The position numbers and the translations under genes are program-made. Shown here piece after piece: positions 7,967-16,461 of a DNA stretch of 64,000 nt. The notes beneath the pieces were generated by a model. The model had not been told where the DNA came from, ran no database searches, and worked only from the letters and a program-made list of their open reading frames with translations. Numbering within the stretch: position 1 is the stretch's first letter; each line of letters begins with the position of its first letter. Origin of the DNA: Pseudomonas alcaligenes (GTDB lineage Bacteria > Pseudomonadota > Gammaproteobacteria > Pseudomonadales > Pseudomonadaceae); assembly GCF_014490745.1 (NCBI RefSeq), contig NZ_LZEU01000001.1, positions 3,437,501-3,501,500 of the forward strand. Direction: 5' to 3'.

Positions 7967-8988
7967 GCGGCCGCCTTGCGCCAGGTGTTGGGCGTCATGC
8001 CCAGCCAGCGGCGGAAAGTCCGGCTAAAGTTGCTGCTGTCCTGGTAGCCGAGGCGCTCGGCCACCGCCTCGACGCTCAGCGGGGTGTTCAGCAGCAGCCA
8101 GCAGGCCAGTTCCTGGCGCACCTCGTCGAGCAGTTGCTGGTAGCTGCCACCCTCGGCCTGCAGGCGACGGATCAGGGTGCGTTCGGACAGGTGGAATTCC
8201 TCGGCCAACTGCTCCAGGGTCGGGTAGCGCCCCTCGCAGGCGAGCAAACGCAGCTGCACTCGGTCGCTCCACATGCCGCCCTGCTGGGCACCGAGCAACT
8301 GGTGCTCGCAGTCACGCAGGGCCAGGCGCGCGGCGCTGGCATCGGCGCTCAGGCTGGGCCGGTCGAGCCAGTCCAGCGGCAGGCTGACCCGGTAGTTGGG
8401 GGCATCGAAGCTCACCCCCGGGCCGAGCAATTCGCGGTAGCGCGCGCCCCAGGCCGGTTCGGCGAAGGGGAAGTGGAAGCTCAGCTCGTGCAGCGGCAGC
8501 TCGCCGCACACCGCCTCCAGCAGACGCAGCAGGGTGCCGGCCATGGTGGCGAGGATATGTTCGCGGATGTCGCCGAGGTCGAAATCCTCATCGGCGCGCA
8601 GGCAGTAGCGCTCGCCCTCCTGATAGCCGGTCAGGCGCATGCTGCTCAGGCGCAGCACGCTGAAGCGCTCGAGCACCTGCATCACCCCGCGCAGGTCGGC
8701 GCAGGCCACTGCCGCGTAACCCACCGGGCCATGGGCGGAAACCTGGGTGGCACAGCCGACCTGCAGGCCCAGCCAGGGGCACTCGGTAAGCTGCACGGCG
8801 CGACGCACCAGGCGCTGTACCTGGGCGAAATTCAGGCGGCGGTTGTCGCTGTGCAGGTGCGTCCAGTCCAGGCCGGTGCCCTGCATGATCTGCGCTTCGC
8901 CGAAGCCACGCTGGCGCAAGGCGGCGCACAGCAGGCGCGCGTAGATCGGGTGCAGGCAGGGTTGCAGCGGGGAAACGCAGGGCTGCAT
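7963..8988 (-). CDS. AraC/XylS-family regulator, likely controls alkB
   Basis: This 341-residue protein has an N-terminal arabinose-binding-type sensor domain of about 210 residues and a C-terminal double helix-turn-helix at about residues 235-335 (LEQLAEEFHLSERTLIRRLQAEG and VEAVAERLGYQDSSNFSRTFRRWLGMTP). It is transcribed divergently from the alkane hydroxylase gene across a 123-base gap, the arrangement expected for a local alkane-responsive activator such as the AraC-type AlkR of Acinetobacter. That target is inferred from position. It overlaps acpH downstream. Confidence 0.85.
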   Translation of the reverse strand: MQPCVSPLQPCLHPIYARLLCAALRQRGFGEAQIMQGTGLDWTHLHSDNRRLNFAQVQRLVRRAVQLTECPWLGLQVGCATQVSAHGPVGYAAVACADLRGVMQVLERFSVLRLSSMRLTGYQEGERYCLRADEDFDLGDIREHILATMAGTLLRLLEAVCGELPLHELSFHFPFAEPAWGARYRELLGPGVSFDAPNYRVSLPLDWLDRPSLSADASAARLALRDCEHQLLGAQQGGMWSDRVQLRLLACEGRYPTLEQLAEEFHLSERTLIRRLQAEGGSYQQLLDEVRQELACWLLLNTPLSVEAVAERLGYQDSSNFSRTFRRWLGMTPNTWRKAAA

Positions 8989-9111
8989 GGCAGGCTCCGG
9001 CGAGGGATCAGATTGTCACCATATGACGATTTATTGCCCGACTCAACGGTTCCGCCTCTGGACACGGCAGCGCATGCTGGCTACAGGTCAAAGAACCTCG
9101 GAGAGAACAAC

Positions 9112-10281
9112 ATGGATACGCCAAGCACCGCCCTGCCCTACCGTGACCGCAAGCGCCACCTGTGGCTGATGTCGCTGTTCGTGCCCAGCCTCGGCCTGAT
9201 CGGCCCGGCCCTGTACCTGCTGGTATCGCCCCACGACGCCTGGCTGTGGCTGTCGCCGGCCTTCTTCTATTTCGGTATCCCGCTGCTCGATGCACTGATT
9301 GGCGAAGACCCGAGCAACCCGCCGGAAAGCGAAGTGCCACGCCTGGAGGCCGACACCTACTACCGCTGGATCACCTACCTGCTGGTGCCGCTGCTGTGGC
9401 TGAGCTTCATCGCCAACGCGGCGTTCGTCGCCACCCAGCCGCTGGCCTGGTACGGCGTGCTGGCGATGATCATCTCCACCGGTGGCGGCCTGGGTTTTGC
9501 CATCAACCTGGGCCACGAGATGGGCCACAAGAAGCCGCTGCTGGAACGCTGGCTGGGCAAGCTGGCGCTGGCCCTGGCCTGCTACGGGCACTTCTACATC
9601 GAGCACAACCGCGGTCATCACCGCGACGTGGCCACGCCGGTCGACCCAGCCTCCTCGCGCATGGGCGAGCACATCTACCGCTTCGCCCTGCGCGAGCTGC
9701 CGGGCGGTCTGCTGCGCGCCTGGCAACTGGAGAAGGAACGCCTGGGCCGCTGCGGCAAGTCGGCGTGGAACCTGGACAACGAGATCCTCCAGCCAGCGCT
9801 GATCAGCCTGGCGCTGTATGGCGGATTGGTCGCGGTGTTCGGCATCGGTCTGCTGCCCTACCTGCTGCTCACTGCCTTCTGGGGCGCCTTCCAGCTGACC
9901 TCGGCCAACTACCTGGAGCATTACGGCCTGCTGCGGCGCAAGCTGGACAACGGCCGCTACGAAATCTGCCAGCCGCACCATTCGTGGAACAGCAACCACC
10001 TGTTCTCCAACTGGGCGCTGTTCCACCTGCAGCGGCATTCCGACCACCACGCCCACCCGACCCGGCGCTACCAGTCGCTGCGCAACTTCGCCGACCTGCC
10101 ACGCCTGCCCAGCGGCTATTTCGGCATGTACCTGCTGGCCTACGTACCACCGCTATGGTTCCGCGTGATGAACCCGCGCCTGCTGCAGGCGGTGAACGGC
10201 GAGACCGCGCGGATCAACTTCCAGCCCGGCCTGCGCGAACGCCTGGTGCAGCAGTACCAGCTGCAGGACACGCCGGCATGA
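9112..10281 (+). CDS. alkB: Alkane 1-monooxygenase AlkB
   Basis: This 389-residue integral membrane non-haem diiron enzyme hydroxylates the terminal carbon of n-alkanes. All histidine boxes are visible: HEMGH at 135-139, EHNRGHH with H165 and H169-170, the NYLEHYG motif at 267-272, and LQRHSDHH with H309 and H312-313. About six hydrophobic segments fit the AlkB topology. The start is the ATG at 9112 with a GGAGAG site; the long upstream open frame is a shadow of the divergent AraC gene. The stop overlaps the rubredoxin start (ATGA), coupling oxygenase and electron donor. Confidence 0.95.
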   Translation: MDTPSTALPYRDRKRHLWLMSLFVPSLGLIGPALYLLVSPHDAWLWLSPAFFYFGIPLLDALIGEDPSNPPESEVPRLEADTYYRWITYLLVPLLWLSFIANAAFVATQPLAWYGVLAMIISTGGGLGFAINLGHEMGHKKPLLERWLGKLALALACYGHFYIEHNRGHHRDVATPVDPASSRMGEHIYRFALRELPGGLLRAWQLEKERLGRCGKSAWNLDNEILQPALISLALYGGLVAVFGIGLLPYLLLTAFWGAFQLTSANYLEHYGLLRRKLDNGRYEICQPHHSWNSNHLFSNWALFHLQRHSDHHAHPTRRYQSLRNFADLPRLPSGYFGMYLLAYVPPLWFRVMNPRLLQAVNGETARINFQPGLRERLVQQYQLQDTPA

Positions 10282-10448
10282 GCCAGTTCCAGTGCCCGGA
10301 ATGCGGCTATCGCTATGACGAGGAACGCGGCGAGCCGCACCAGGGCTATGCGCCGGGCACGCCCTGGAATGAGCTGCCGGAAGACTTCGCCTGCCCCGAC
10401 TGCGCGGTGCGGGTGAAGGCGGATTTCGAGGAAGTGCCAAACACCTGA
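10278..10448 (+). CDS. Rubredoxin, electron donor to AlkB
   Basis: The 56-residue product has two Cys pairs for one Fe(Cys)4 site: CPECGY at residues 6-11 and CPDCAVR at about 39-45. It also has the rubredoxin G-Y-A-P-G-T-P-W core. The second motif has Ala where most rubredoxins have Gly (CxxCG). It overlaps the AlkB stop by four bases and would pass electrons from rubredoxin reductase, not present here, to AlkB. Confidence 0.92.
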   Translation: MSQFQCPECGYRYDEERGEPHQGYAPGTPWNELPEDFACPDCAVRVKADFEEVPNT

Positions 10449-10449
10449 T

Positions 10450-10562
10450 CCCCCTCTCCCTCCGGGAGAGGGCCGGGGTGAGGGAGTGCCCTTGCCCCGG
10501 TTCTTGCCTGCCAGCACTAATAGCGCGCCCCTCACCCTGCCCCCTCCCAACGGGAGAGGGGA
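10450..10562. repeat. Paired inverted REP elements (REPIN-like) after the alkB operon
   Basis: Copies at about 10450-10485 and 10528-10562 share the CTCTCCC/GGGAGAG stem and GTGAGGG head seen at 5896-6015. Here the heads face each other, the opposite arrangement to the first pair. The second copy is diverged (ACCCTGCCC in place of ACCCCGGCC). It lies directly after the rubredoxin stop and may stabilise the transcript 3' end. Confidence 0.85.
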
Positions 10563-10627
10563 TAAGCCCCCTGCAACCATCCCGCCATCAGCCCGGTCGA
10601 TAATCAGTATCGGCGCAAACGATCTCC

Positions 10628-10682
10628 ATATCGGACAAACCCGATATACAGTTCGCTCCATCACGATATACCGCGTCGTATC
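10628..10682. promoter_or_regulatory. Two inverted repeats before the ArsR-type regulator
   Basis: ATATCG (10628-10633) and CGATAT (10642-10647) form 6-bp arms with an 8-base spacer. A second dyad, GATA (10665-10668) with TATC (10679-10682), ends five bases before the regulator ATG at 10687. Position and shape suggest autoregulatory operator sites for a dimeric winged-helix repressor. Confidence 0.5.
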
Positions 10683-10686
10683 TGAC

Positions 10687-10992
10687 ATGACCACCGAACT
10701 CGACTTCGACGAAATCATCAAGGCCCTGGCTCACCCGGTGCGCCGCGAAATCCTGCAATGGCTGAAGGAGCCGGAGAAGCATTTCGCCGACCAGGAACAC
10801 CCGCTGGAATTCGGCGTATGCGCCGGCAAGTTCGAACGCTGCGGCCTGTCGCAGTCGAGCGTGTCGGCCCACCTCGCCACCCTGCAGCGGGCCGGCCTGA
10901 TCGGCAGTCGCAAGATCGGTCAGTGGAGTTTTTTCTCGCGCAATGAAGAGGTCATTCAGGCCTTCCTGAAAGCCTTCAACGCGCAACTTTAA
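10687..10992 (+). CDS. ArsR-type winged-helix transcriptional regulator
   Basis: The 101-residue protein has an ArsR/HTH_20 fold: IIKALAHPVRREILQWL (helices 1-2), LSQSSVSAHLATLQRAGLIGSRKIGQW (recognition helix and wing) and a C-terminal dimerisation helix. Two Cys (FGVCAGKFERC, about residues 44-51) could sense redox state or electrophiles, but this is speculative. It is followed 77 bases later by an MFS exporter and an Old Yellow Enzyme in the same direction, so it is the likely repressor of that operon. Confidence 0.88.
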   Translation: MTTELDFDEIIKALAHPVRREILQWLKEPEKHFADQEHPLEFGVCAGKFERCGLSQSSVSAHLATLQRAGLIGSRKIGQWSFFSRNEEVIQAFLKAFNAQL

Positions 10993-11069
10993 AGTCGTAC
11001 CTGCCTGACAACGCTGCCTTTTGGCGGCGCCGGCAGCCCTTTGCCCACACTTTTTCAGGAGTAGGCCCG

Positions 11070-12239
11070 ATGCCACTTCCCTTGCTAGTCCTCGCCCTCT
11101 CGGCCTTTGCCATCGGCACCACGGAATTCGTCATCATGGGCCTGCTGCCGAATGTCGCTGCCGACCTCGGCGTGAGCATTCCCGGCGCCGGCTGGCTGGT
11201 GACCGGTTACGCCCTGGGCGTGGCCATCGGCGCACCCTTCATGGCCCTGGTTACCTCCAACTGGCCGCGCAAGGCCGCCCTGCTCGGCCTGATGGGCATT
11301 TTCATCATCGGCAACCTGCTGTGCGCCACGGCCAGCGACTACGAGCTGCTGATGGTCGCCCGGGTGGTCACCGCCCTCTGCCACGGCGCCTTCTTCGGCA
11401 TCGGCTCGGTGGTCGCCGCCAGCCTGGTGCCGGAAAACCGCAAAGCCTCGGCTGTGGCCCTGATGTTCACCGGCCTGACCCTGGCCAACGTGCTCGGCGT
11501 ACCGCTGGGTACCGCCCTGGGCCAGGCCGCCGGCTGGCGTTCGACCTTCTGGGCCGTGACCCTGATCGGCGTATTCGCCTTCATCGGCCTGTGGCGCCTG
11601 CTGCCGGCCAAGCGCGATGAGCAACCGGCCGATCTGCGCAGCGAACTGGCAGCCCTGCGCGGTGCCGGGTTCTGGCTGGCGCTGAGCACCACCGTGCTGT
11701 TCTCCGCCGCCGTGTTCGCCCTGTTCACCTACATCGCTCCGCTGCTCGGCGAAGTCACCGGCGTGTCGCCGCGTGGCGTGACCTGGACGCTGCTGCTGAT
11801 CGGCGTCGGCCTGACCCTCGGCAACATCATCGGCGGCAAGCTGGCCGACTGGCGCCTGAGCACCTCGCTGTGCGGCATCCTCGCTGCCCTGGCCGTGCTC
11901 TCGACCCTGTTCAGCTGGCTCAGCCACTACCTGATCCCGGCGGAAATCACCCTGCTGCTGTGGGCCGCCACCGCCTTCGCCGCCGTACCGGCGCTGCAGG
12001 TCAACGTGATGACCTTCGGCCAGGCCGCACCGAACCTGGTATCCACCCTCAACATCGGCGCCTTCAACCTGGGCAACGCCCTCGGCGCCTGGGTTGGCGG
12101 CCTGGTCATCAGCCAGGGCCTGGGCCTCACCAGCGTACCGCTGGCCGCTGCTGGCCTGGCCGCCCTGGGCCTGCTCGCCGCCCTGCTCACCTTCTCCATC
12201 GGCAACGCATCCAGCGTGGCCGAAGCTGCCCTCGACTGA
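11070..12239 (+). CDS. MFS efflux transporter (DHA1/AraJ-like)
   Basis: The 389-residue protein has 12 predicted membrane helices and the DHA1 family opening (GTTEFVIMGLLPNVAADLGVS). Motif A-like and antiporter motif C-like segments (GLTLANVLGVPLGTALG, about residues 135-150) suggest drug/proton antiport. It has a GGAG site before the ATG and sits 16 bases upstream of the Old Yellow Enzyme gene. With the upstream ArsR regulator it forms a likely xenobiotic export/reduction operon. The substrate is unknown. Confidence 0.87.
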   Translation: MPLPLLVLALSAFAIGTTEFVIMGLLPNVAADLGVSIPGAGWLVTGYALGVAIGAPFMALVTSNWPRKAALLGLMGIFIIGNLLCATASDYELLMVARVVTALCHGAFFGIGSVVAASLVPENRKASAVALMFTGLTLANVLGVPLGTALGQAAGWRSTFWAVTLIGVFAFIGLWRLLPAKRDEQPADLRSELAALRGAGFWLALSTTVLFSAAVFALFTYIAPLLGEVTGVSPRGVTWTLLLIGVGLTLGNIIGGKLADWRLSTSLCGILAALAVLSTLFSWLSHYLIPAEITLLLWAATAFAAVPALQVNVMTFGQAAPNLVSTLNIGAFNLGNALGAWVGGLVISQGLGLTSVPLAAAGLAALGLLAALLTFSIGNASSVAEAALD

Positions 12240-12255
12240 TCCAAGGAGCCTCACC

Positions 12256-13305
12256 ATGACTACGCTTTTCGATCCCATCCAGGTCGGCGACCTGCAACTG
12301 CCGAACCGCATCATCATGGCCCCGCTGACCCGCTGCCGGGCCGACGACGGGCGCATTCCCAACGCCCTGATGGCCGAGTACTACGTGCAGCGCGCCTCGG
12401 CCGGGCTGATCCTCAGCGAGGCCACATCGGTCACCCCGATGGGCGTCGGCTACCCGGACACCCCCGGCATCTGGTCGGAAGACCAGGTACGTGGCTGGCT
12501 CAACGTGACCCGCGCCGTGCATGCCAACGGCGGGCGCATCTTCCTGCAGCTGTGGCACGTCGGCCGGGTTTCCGACCCGCTGTACCTCAACGGTGAGCTG
12601 CCGGTGGCGCCGAGCGCGATCAAACCGGCCGGGCATGTCAGCCTGGTGCGCCCGATCAAGGAATTCGTCACCCCGCGCGCCCTGGAAACCGAAGAAATCG
12701 CCGATATCGTCGAGGCCTACCGCCACGGCGCGGAGAACGCCAAGGCCGCCGGTTTCGACGGTGTGGAAATCCACGGCGCCAACGGCTACCTGCTCGACCA
12801 GTTCCTCCAGGACAGCACCAACCAGCGCCAGGATCAGTACGGTGGCAGCATCGAGAACCGTGCGCGCCTGCTGCTGGAAGTCACCGATGCCGCCATCGAA
12901 GTCTGGGGCGCCGGCCGCGTTGGCGTGCACCTGGCACCGCGCCGCGACTCCCACGACATGGGCGACAGCAACCCGCGCGAAACCTTCGGCTATGTCGCCC
13001 GCGAGCTGGGCAAACGTGGCGTGGCCTTCATCTGCACCCGCGAGAAGGAAGGCGACGACAGCCTGACGCCTTACATCAAGGAGCAGTTCGGCGGCCTGGT
13101 GATCGCCAACGAGCGCTTCACCAAGGCCCAGGCCAACACCTGGCTGGCCGACGGCAAGGCCGATGCGGTGGCCTTCGGCATCCCCTTCATCGCCAACCCC
13201 GACCTGGTCGAGCGCCTGGCCCAGGACGCCCCGCTCAACGAGCCGCGCCCCGAGCTGTTCTACGGCAAGGGCCCGGTCGGCTACCTCGACTACCCGCGCC
13301 TGTAA
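12256..13305 (+). CDS. Old Yellow Enzyme family NAD(P)H:flavin ene-reductase (XenA/NemA-like)
   Basis: This 349-residue FMN-dependent enzyme reduces activated C=C bonds or nitro compounds. Markers are the N-terminal LPNRIIMAPLTRCRA, FLQLWHVGRVS near 96-106, the substrate-binding pair H173/N176 in EIHGANGYLLDQFL, and the C-terminal FGIPFIANPDL. His and Asn, not His and His, are used for substrate binding, as in NemA and XenB-type enzymes. AAGGAG precedes the ATG at 12256. It is co-transcribed with the MFS exporter, and a strong terminator follows. Confidence 0.93.
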   Translation: MTTLFDPIQVGDLQLPNRIIMAPLTRCRADDGRIPNALMAEYYVQRASAGLILSEATSVTPMGVGYPDTPGIWSEDQVRGWLNVTRAVHANGGRIFLQLWHVGRVSDPLYLNGELPVAPSAIKPAGHVSLVRPIKEFVTPRALETEEIADIVEAYRHGAENAKAAGFDGVEIHGANGYLLDQFLQDSTNQRQDQYGGSIENRARLLLEVTDAAIEVWGAGRVGVHLAPRRDSHDMGDSNPRETFGYVARELGKRGVAFICTREKEGDDSLTPYIKEQFGGLVIANERFTKAQANTWLADGKADAVAFGIPFIANPDLVERLAQDAPLNEPRPELFYGKGPVGYLDYPRL

Positions 13306-13319
13306 CCACGGCAACACCT

Positions 13320-13344
13320 ACCGGCACCTGAGGGTGCCGGTTTT
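13320..13344 (+). terminator. Rho-independent terminator after the Old Yellow Enzyme gene
   Basis: ACCGGCACC pairs with GGTGCCGGT around a short TGAG-type loop, followed by TTTTC. It ends the ArsR-MFS-OYE operon 15 bases after the stop codon. Confidence 0.85.
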
Positions 13345-13365
13345 CATTGCGGAGTCATTACCCAG

Positions 13366-14052
13366 ATGCAGAACATCCTGATTACCGGTGCCTCGCGCGG
13401 CATCGGCCTGGGTCTCGCCGAGACCTACCTGAATGCCGGTGCGCAGGTACACGCCGTGGTGCGCAACCCCGACTCGGCCGAGCTGCGCCAGCTGCAGGCC
13501 CGCTTCGCCGAGCACCTGCAACTGATCGTCTGCAACCTGAATGACACCGAGGCCGGCGCCCGTATCCTCGCCCAGCTCGCTGCCCCAGCGCTGGACGCCG
13601 TGATCCTCAATGCCGGGGTCTACGGCCCTACCCATCAGGATATCGCGCAGGCCAGTACGCACGAGATCAACGAGCTGTTTCTCAGCAACGCCATCGCCCC
13701 GCTACGCCTGGCGCGGCAGCTGGCACCGCGGGTCGGCAGTGGCGGCGTGATCGCCTTCATGAGTTCGCAGATGGCCAGCGTGGAGCTGGCGCGCGCCGCG
13801 CAGATGCCGCTGTATGGCGCCAGCAAGGCTGCACTCAACAGCCTGATCCGCAGCTGGAGCCAGGCCACGGATTCACCGGCGGCGACCCTGCTGGCCCTGC
13901 ACCCAGGCTGGGTCAGAACCGCCATGGGCGGCGACCAGGCGCCACTGGAAGTGGCCGACAGTGCGGCCGGCCTGCAGCGCAGCATCGCCCACTATGCCGG
14001 GCAAGGCGGCTGCCACTTCATCGACTACCAGCAGCAGGTGCTGCCCTGGTAG
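13366..14052 (+). CDS. Short-chain dehydrogenase/reductase
   Basis: The 228-residue SDR has the classical TGASRGIG nucleotide-binding motif at residues 7-14, NAG near 85, a catalytic Ser in FMSSQMAS and the YGASK motif (Tyr/Lys) near 146-150. N-terminal pattern and length fit SDRs of the CsgA/sniffer-like kind. It begins just after a terminator, so it is probably transcribed separately, and it is convergent with rmuC. The substrate is unknown. Confidence 0.9.
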   Translation: MQNILITGASRGIGLGLAETYLNAGAQVHAVVRNPDSAELRQLQARFAEHLQLIVCNLNDTEAGARILAQLAAPALDAVILNAGVYGPTHQDIAQASTHEINELFLSNAIAPLRLARQLAPRVGSGGVIAFMSSQMASVELARAAQMPLYGASKAALNSLIRSWSQATDSPAATLLALHPGWVRTAMGGDQAPLEVADSAAGLQRSIAHYAGQGGCHFIDYQQQVLPW

Positions 14053-14061
14053 GACGTTGTC

Positions 14062-15549
14062 CTACTCGCCGCTGTCGTCCAGCAGCGGCATGCCGGCGGC
14101 GCGCTCCAGCAGATCCGCCGGCAGGCTCTTGCTGGCGCGGGCACCGAGCAGCTTGAGGTTCTCGACCCGGTTGATCAGGTTGCCGCGGCCTTCGCAGAGC
14201 TTGTTGCGCGCCGCGTCGTAGGCCTTGTCCAGCTGCTTGAGACGGCTGCCGACTTCGTCCAGGTCGCCGATAAAGGCGACGAACTTGTCGTACAGCTGGC
14301 CAGCACGCTCGGCGATGTCGCGGGCGTTCTGGCTCTGCCGCTCCTGGCGCCAGAGGCTGTCGATCACCCGCAGGGTGGCCAGCAAAGTGGTCGGGCTGAC
14401 GATCACGATGTGCTGCTCGAAGGCTTCCTGGAACAGCCCCGGATCGGCCTGCAGCGCGGCGGCGAAGGCCGCCTCGATGGGCACGAAGAGCAGCACGAAG
14501 TCCAGGCTGTGCAGGCCTTCCAGGCGCTGGTAATCCTTCACCGAGAGGCCCTTGAGGTGGCTGCGCAGGCTCAGCACGTGCTGCTTCAGCGCCGTGCTGC
14601 GGGTCTCGTCGTCTTCGGCGGCGACCAGCGCCTGGTAGGCGGTGAGGCTGACCTTGGCATCGACCACCACCTGCTTGTCGCCCGGCAACTGGATCAGCAC
14701 GTCGGGCTGGAAACGCTCGCCATCGCCACCCTTGAGGCTGACCTGGGTCTGGTACTCGCGGCCCTTCTCCAGGCCGGCATGTTCCAGCACCCGCTCCAGC
14801 ACCAGCTCGCCCCAGTTGCCCTGGGTCTTCTGTCCTTTCAGGGCGCGGGTCAGGTTGGTCGCCTCGTCGCCCAGGCGCTGGTTGAGCTGCTGCAGACGCT
14901 CCAGCTCCTTGGCCAGGGAAAAGCGTTCGCGCGCCTCGCTCTGGTAGCTCTCCTCGACCCGTTTCTCGAACGCCTGGATGCGTTCCTTGAGCGGATCGAG
15001 CAACTGGCCAAGGCGCTGCTGGCTGGTTTCGGCGAAACGCTGTTCGCGCTCGTCGAAAATCTTGCCGGCCAGCTCGGCGAACTGCGCCCGCAGCTCATCA
15101 CGGGAATTCTGCAGATCGCTCAGGCGCTGCTGGTGGCTGCCCTGCTGCTCGCGCAGCTCGGCGGCCAGGCTGGCGCGCTGGCTTTCCAGCTGGCGCAGCT
15201 GGTCTTCCTTCTGCTCGCGCTCGCGCGCCCACTCCTGAGCCGCCTTGCGCGCGCCGTCGCGCTCCTGGCCGAGCAGCTCGCTTTCACGGCGCAGGGCCGC
15301 CAGCTCGGCCTGCTGGCCGGCGCTGCGTTGCTGCAGCTCACGCAGCTCGTCGAGACTGTCATCGAGCTGGGCCGACAGGCCTTCCTGGGCCAGGCGACTG
15401 GTATTCAGACGCTCGTCCTGCAGCAGGCGCTCGGCCTCCTGCGCCGCCAGCTTGCGCTGCAGCTGCCAGACCAAAGCGGCCAGCGGCGCGGCACCCAGCA
15501 ACAGGCCGAGCAGCAGATTGGAAAGATCGAGGGCAAAGGGCAAAGGCAC
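14062..15549 (-). CDS. rmuC: DNA recombination protein RmuC
   Basis: This RmuC-family protein has an N-terminal membrane helix (LLLGLLLGAAPLAALVW), a long coiled coil rich in Q, E and R (about residues 40-200) and the conserved PD-(D/E)XK-like RmuC domain (QGNWGELVLERVLEHAGL, DVLIQLPGDKQVVVDAKVSL, LHSLDFVLLFVPIEAAFAAAL). RmuC limits inversions and recombination between short repeats. The frame extends to a TTG at 15609. I prefer the GTG at 15549 because it starts just before the membrane helix and a TATACT -10-like sequence lies at 15589-15584. The start is uncertain; the family call is strong. Confidence 0.9.
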   Translation of the reverse strand: MPLPFALDLSNLLLGLLLGAAPLAALVWQLQRKLAAQEAERLLQDERLNTSRLAQEGLSAQLDDSLDELRELQQRSAGQQAELAALRRESELLGQERDGARKAAQEWAREREQKEDQLRQLESQRASLAAELREQQGSHQQRLSDLQNSRDELRAQFAELAGKIFDEREQRFAETSQQRLGQLLDPLKERIQAFEKRVEESYQSEARERFSLAKELERLQQLNQRLGDEATNLTRALKGQKTQGNWGELVLERVLEHAGLEKGREYQTQVSLKGGDGERFQPDVLIQLPGDKQVVVDAKVSLTAYQALVAAEDDETRSTALKQHVLSLRSHLKGLSVKDYQRLEGLHSLDFVLLFVPIEAAFAAALQADPGLFQEAFEQHIVIVSPTTLLATLRVIDSLWRQERQSQNARDIAERAGQLYDKFVAFIGDLDEVGSRLKQLDKAYDAARNKLCEGRGNLINRVENLKLLGARASKSLPADLLERAAGMPLLDDSGE

Positions 15550-15609
15550 GGGCGGGCTCGCTATCGGATTCGCGGTGGCGGGCAGTATACCCAGCGCCGC
15601 ACGCGGCAA

Positions 15610-16032
15610 TCAGGCCGTTTTGTGCAAACGTCCGAGCAGGCGCACAGCCTCGTGGGAGCCTTGGGCAGCCGCTTGCTCCAGCCAGTGGCGAGCCAGTTGC
15701 GGCTCGCGCTGGCGCGGCTGGCAGTACAGCCGCCCCAGCTCCAGCTGGGCCCTCAGGTCGCCGGCGCGACCGGCCTGGCGCAACAGCTCCACGCCGATGC
15801 GGCGGTCGCGGGTATTGCCGCAATCGCGGCACAGCAGCAGGCCCAGGCGGCTCTGGGCCAGCACCACCCCCTGGCGCGCCGGCTGCTTGAGCAGGCGTCC
15901 GGCAATGCGCTTGATGCTCGAGTGCTGCCCCAGGCGGGGGCGATCGAGCAGCCAGAGAGCAAAACGCAGGGGCATGCGCGGGTTTGCTGGTGCAGATGGG
16001 GCTAGGGCGAGGGGCAGAACGCGGGACTTCAT
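15610..16032 (-). CDS. Small Sel1-like repeat protein
   Basis: The 140-residue product has two to three degenerate Sel1/TPR-type helix pairs (GVVLAQSRLGLLLC, GVELLRQAGRAGDLRAQLELGRLYC, ARHWLEQAAAQGSHEAVRLLGRL). These typically mediate protein-protein contacts. No good ribosome site marks the start: the ATG at 16032 is given, but the ATG at 15975 (beginning MPLRFALWLLDRP) is equally plausible. The frame is also open to 16218, which I regard as non-coding. It abuts rmuC and may be co-transcribed with it. Confidence 0.7.
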   Translation of the reverse strand: MKSRVLPLALAPSAPANPRMPLRFALWLLDRPRLGQHSSIKRIAGRLLKQPARQGVVLAQSRLGLLLCRDCGNTRDRRIGVELLRQAGRAGDLRAQLELGRLYCQPRQREPQLARHWLEQAAAQGSHEAVRLLGRLHKTA

Positions 16033-16461
16033 GAAGGCGCTGGCTGGCTTCGGGGCGCGCCACTCTACTCGCTTTTTGTCGTGGGTAAAGACTTGCCAAA
16101 TCCGGCGAAACACGCTCTGCAGCAAGCGCTCGGGACAATCCACAGAAGCTGTGGATAACTCCGTGGACAACATGCTGGAAAACCTCCTCATCTCCGATGG
16201 GACGGGGCTCCGGCTCAAACTGATGAATTTTTCACCAATAAAAAAACTTCATATTTTTCATTGACTTAAAAAATCATCACTGAGAATCAAGCAGTTACGC
16301 CGGTTTGTGACAGGAGGTTGACAAGCTGCTTCGCAATTGTGCACAAGTGCCCGCCGCCGCACCGCCTGGCGCCCCGTTTGAGGGCGAATACGGCGCGCCC
16401 CTTCTGGCTCTAGGGCTGCAGCCGAGAGCCGAAAAAATCGTGGATTTCTCCGGGCGTTTGT
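16033..16461. other. AT-rich intergenic region
   Basis: These 429 bases contain no convincing gene. A strongly AT-rich stretch at about 16225-16290, with runs of A and T, stands out from the GC-rich surroundings and is a plausible promoter region for the Sel1-like gene and rmuC on the minus strand. No clear -35/-10 pair could be fixed. Confidence 0.4.

Noticed and set aside
7951..9111. N-terminal extension of alkB to 776 codons
   Set aside because: The extension is antisense to the AraC regulator, and AlkB has its normal length from the ATG at 9112 with a ribosome site.
16033..16218. N-terminal extension of the Sel1-like gene to 16218
   Set aside because: The sequence is AT-shifted, lacks a ribosome site and has no conserved motif; it overlaps the likely promoter region.
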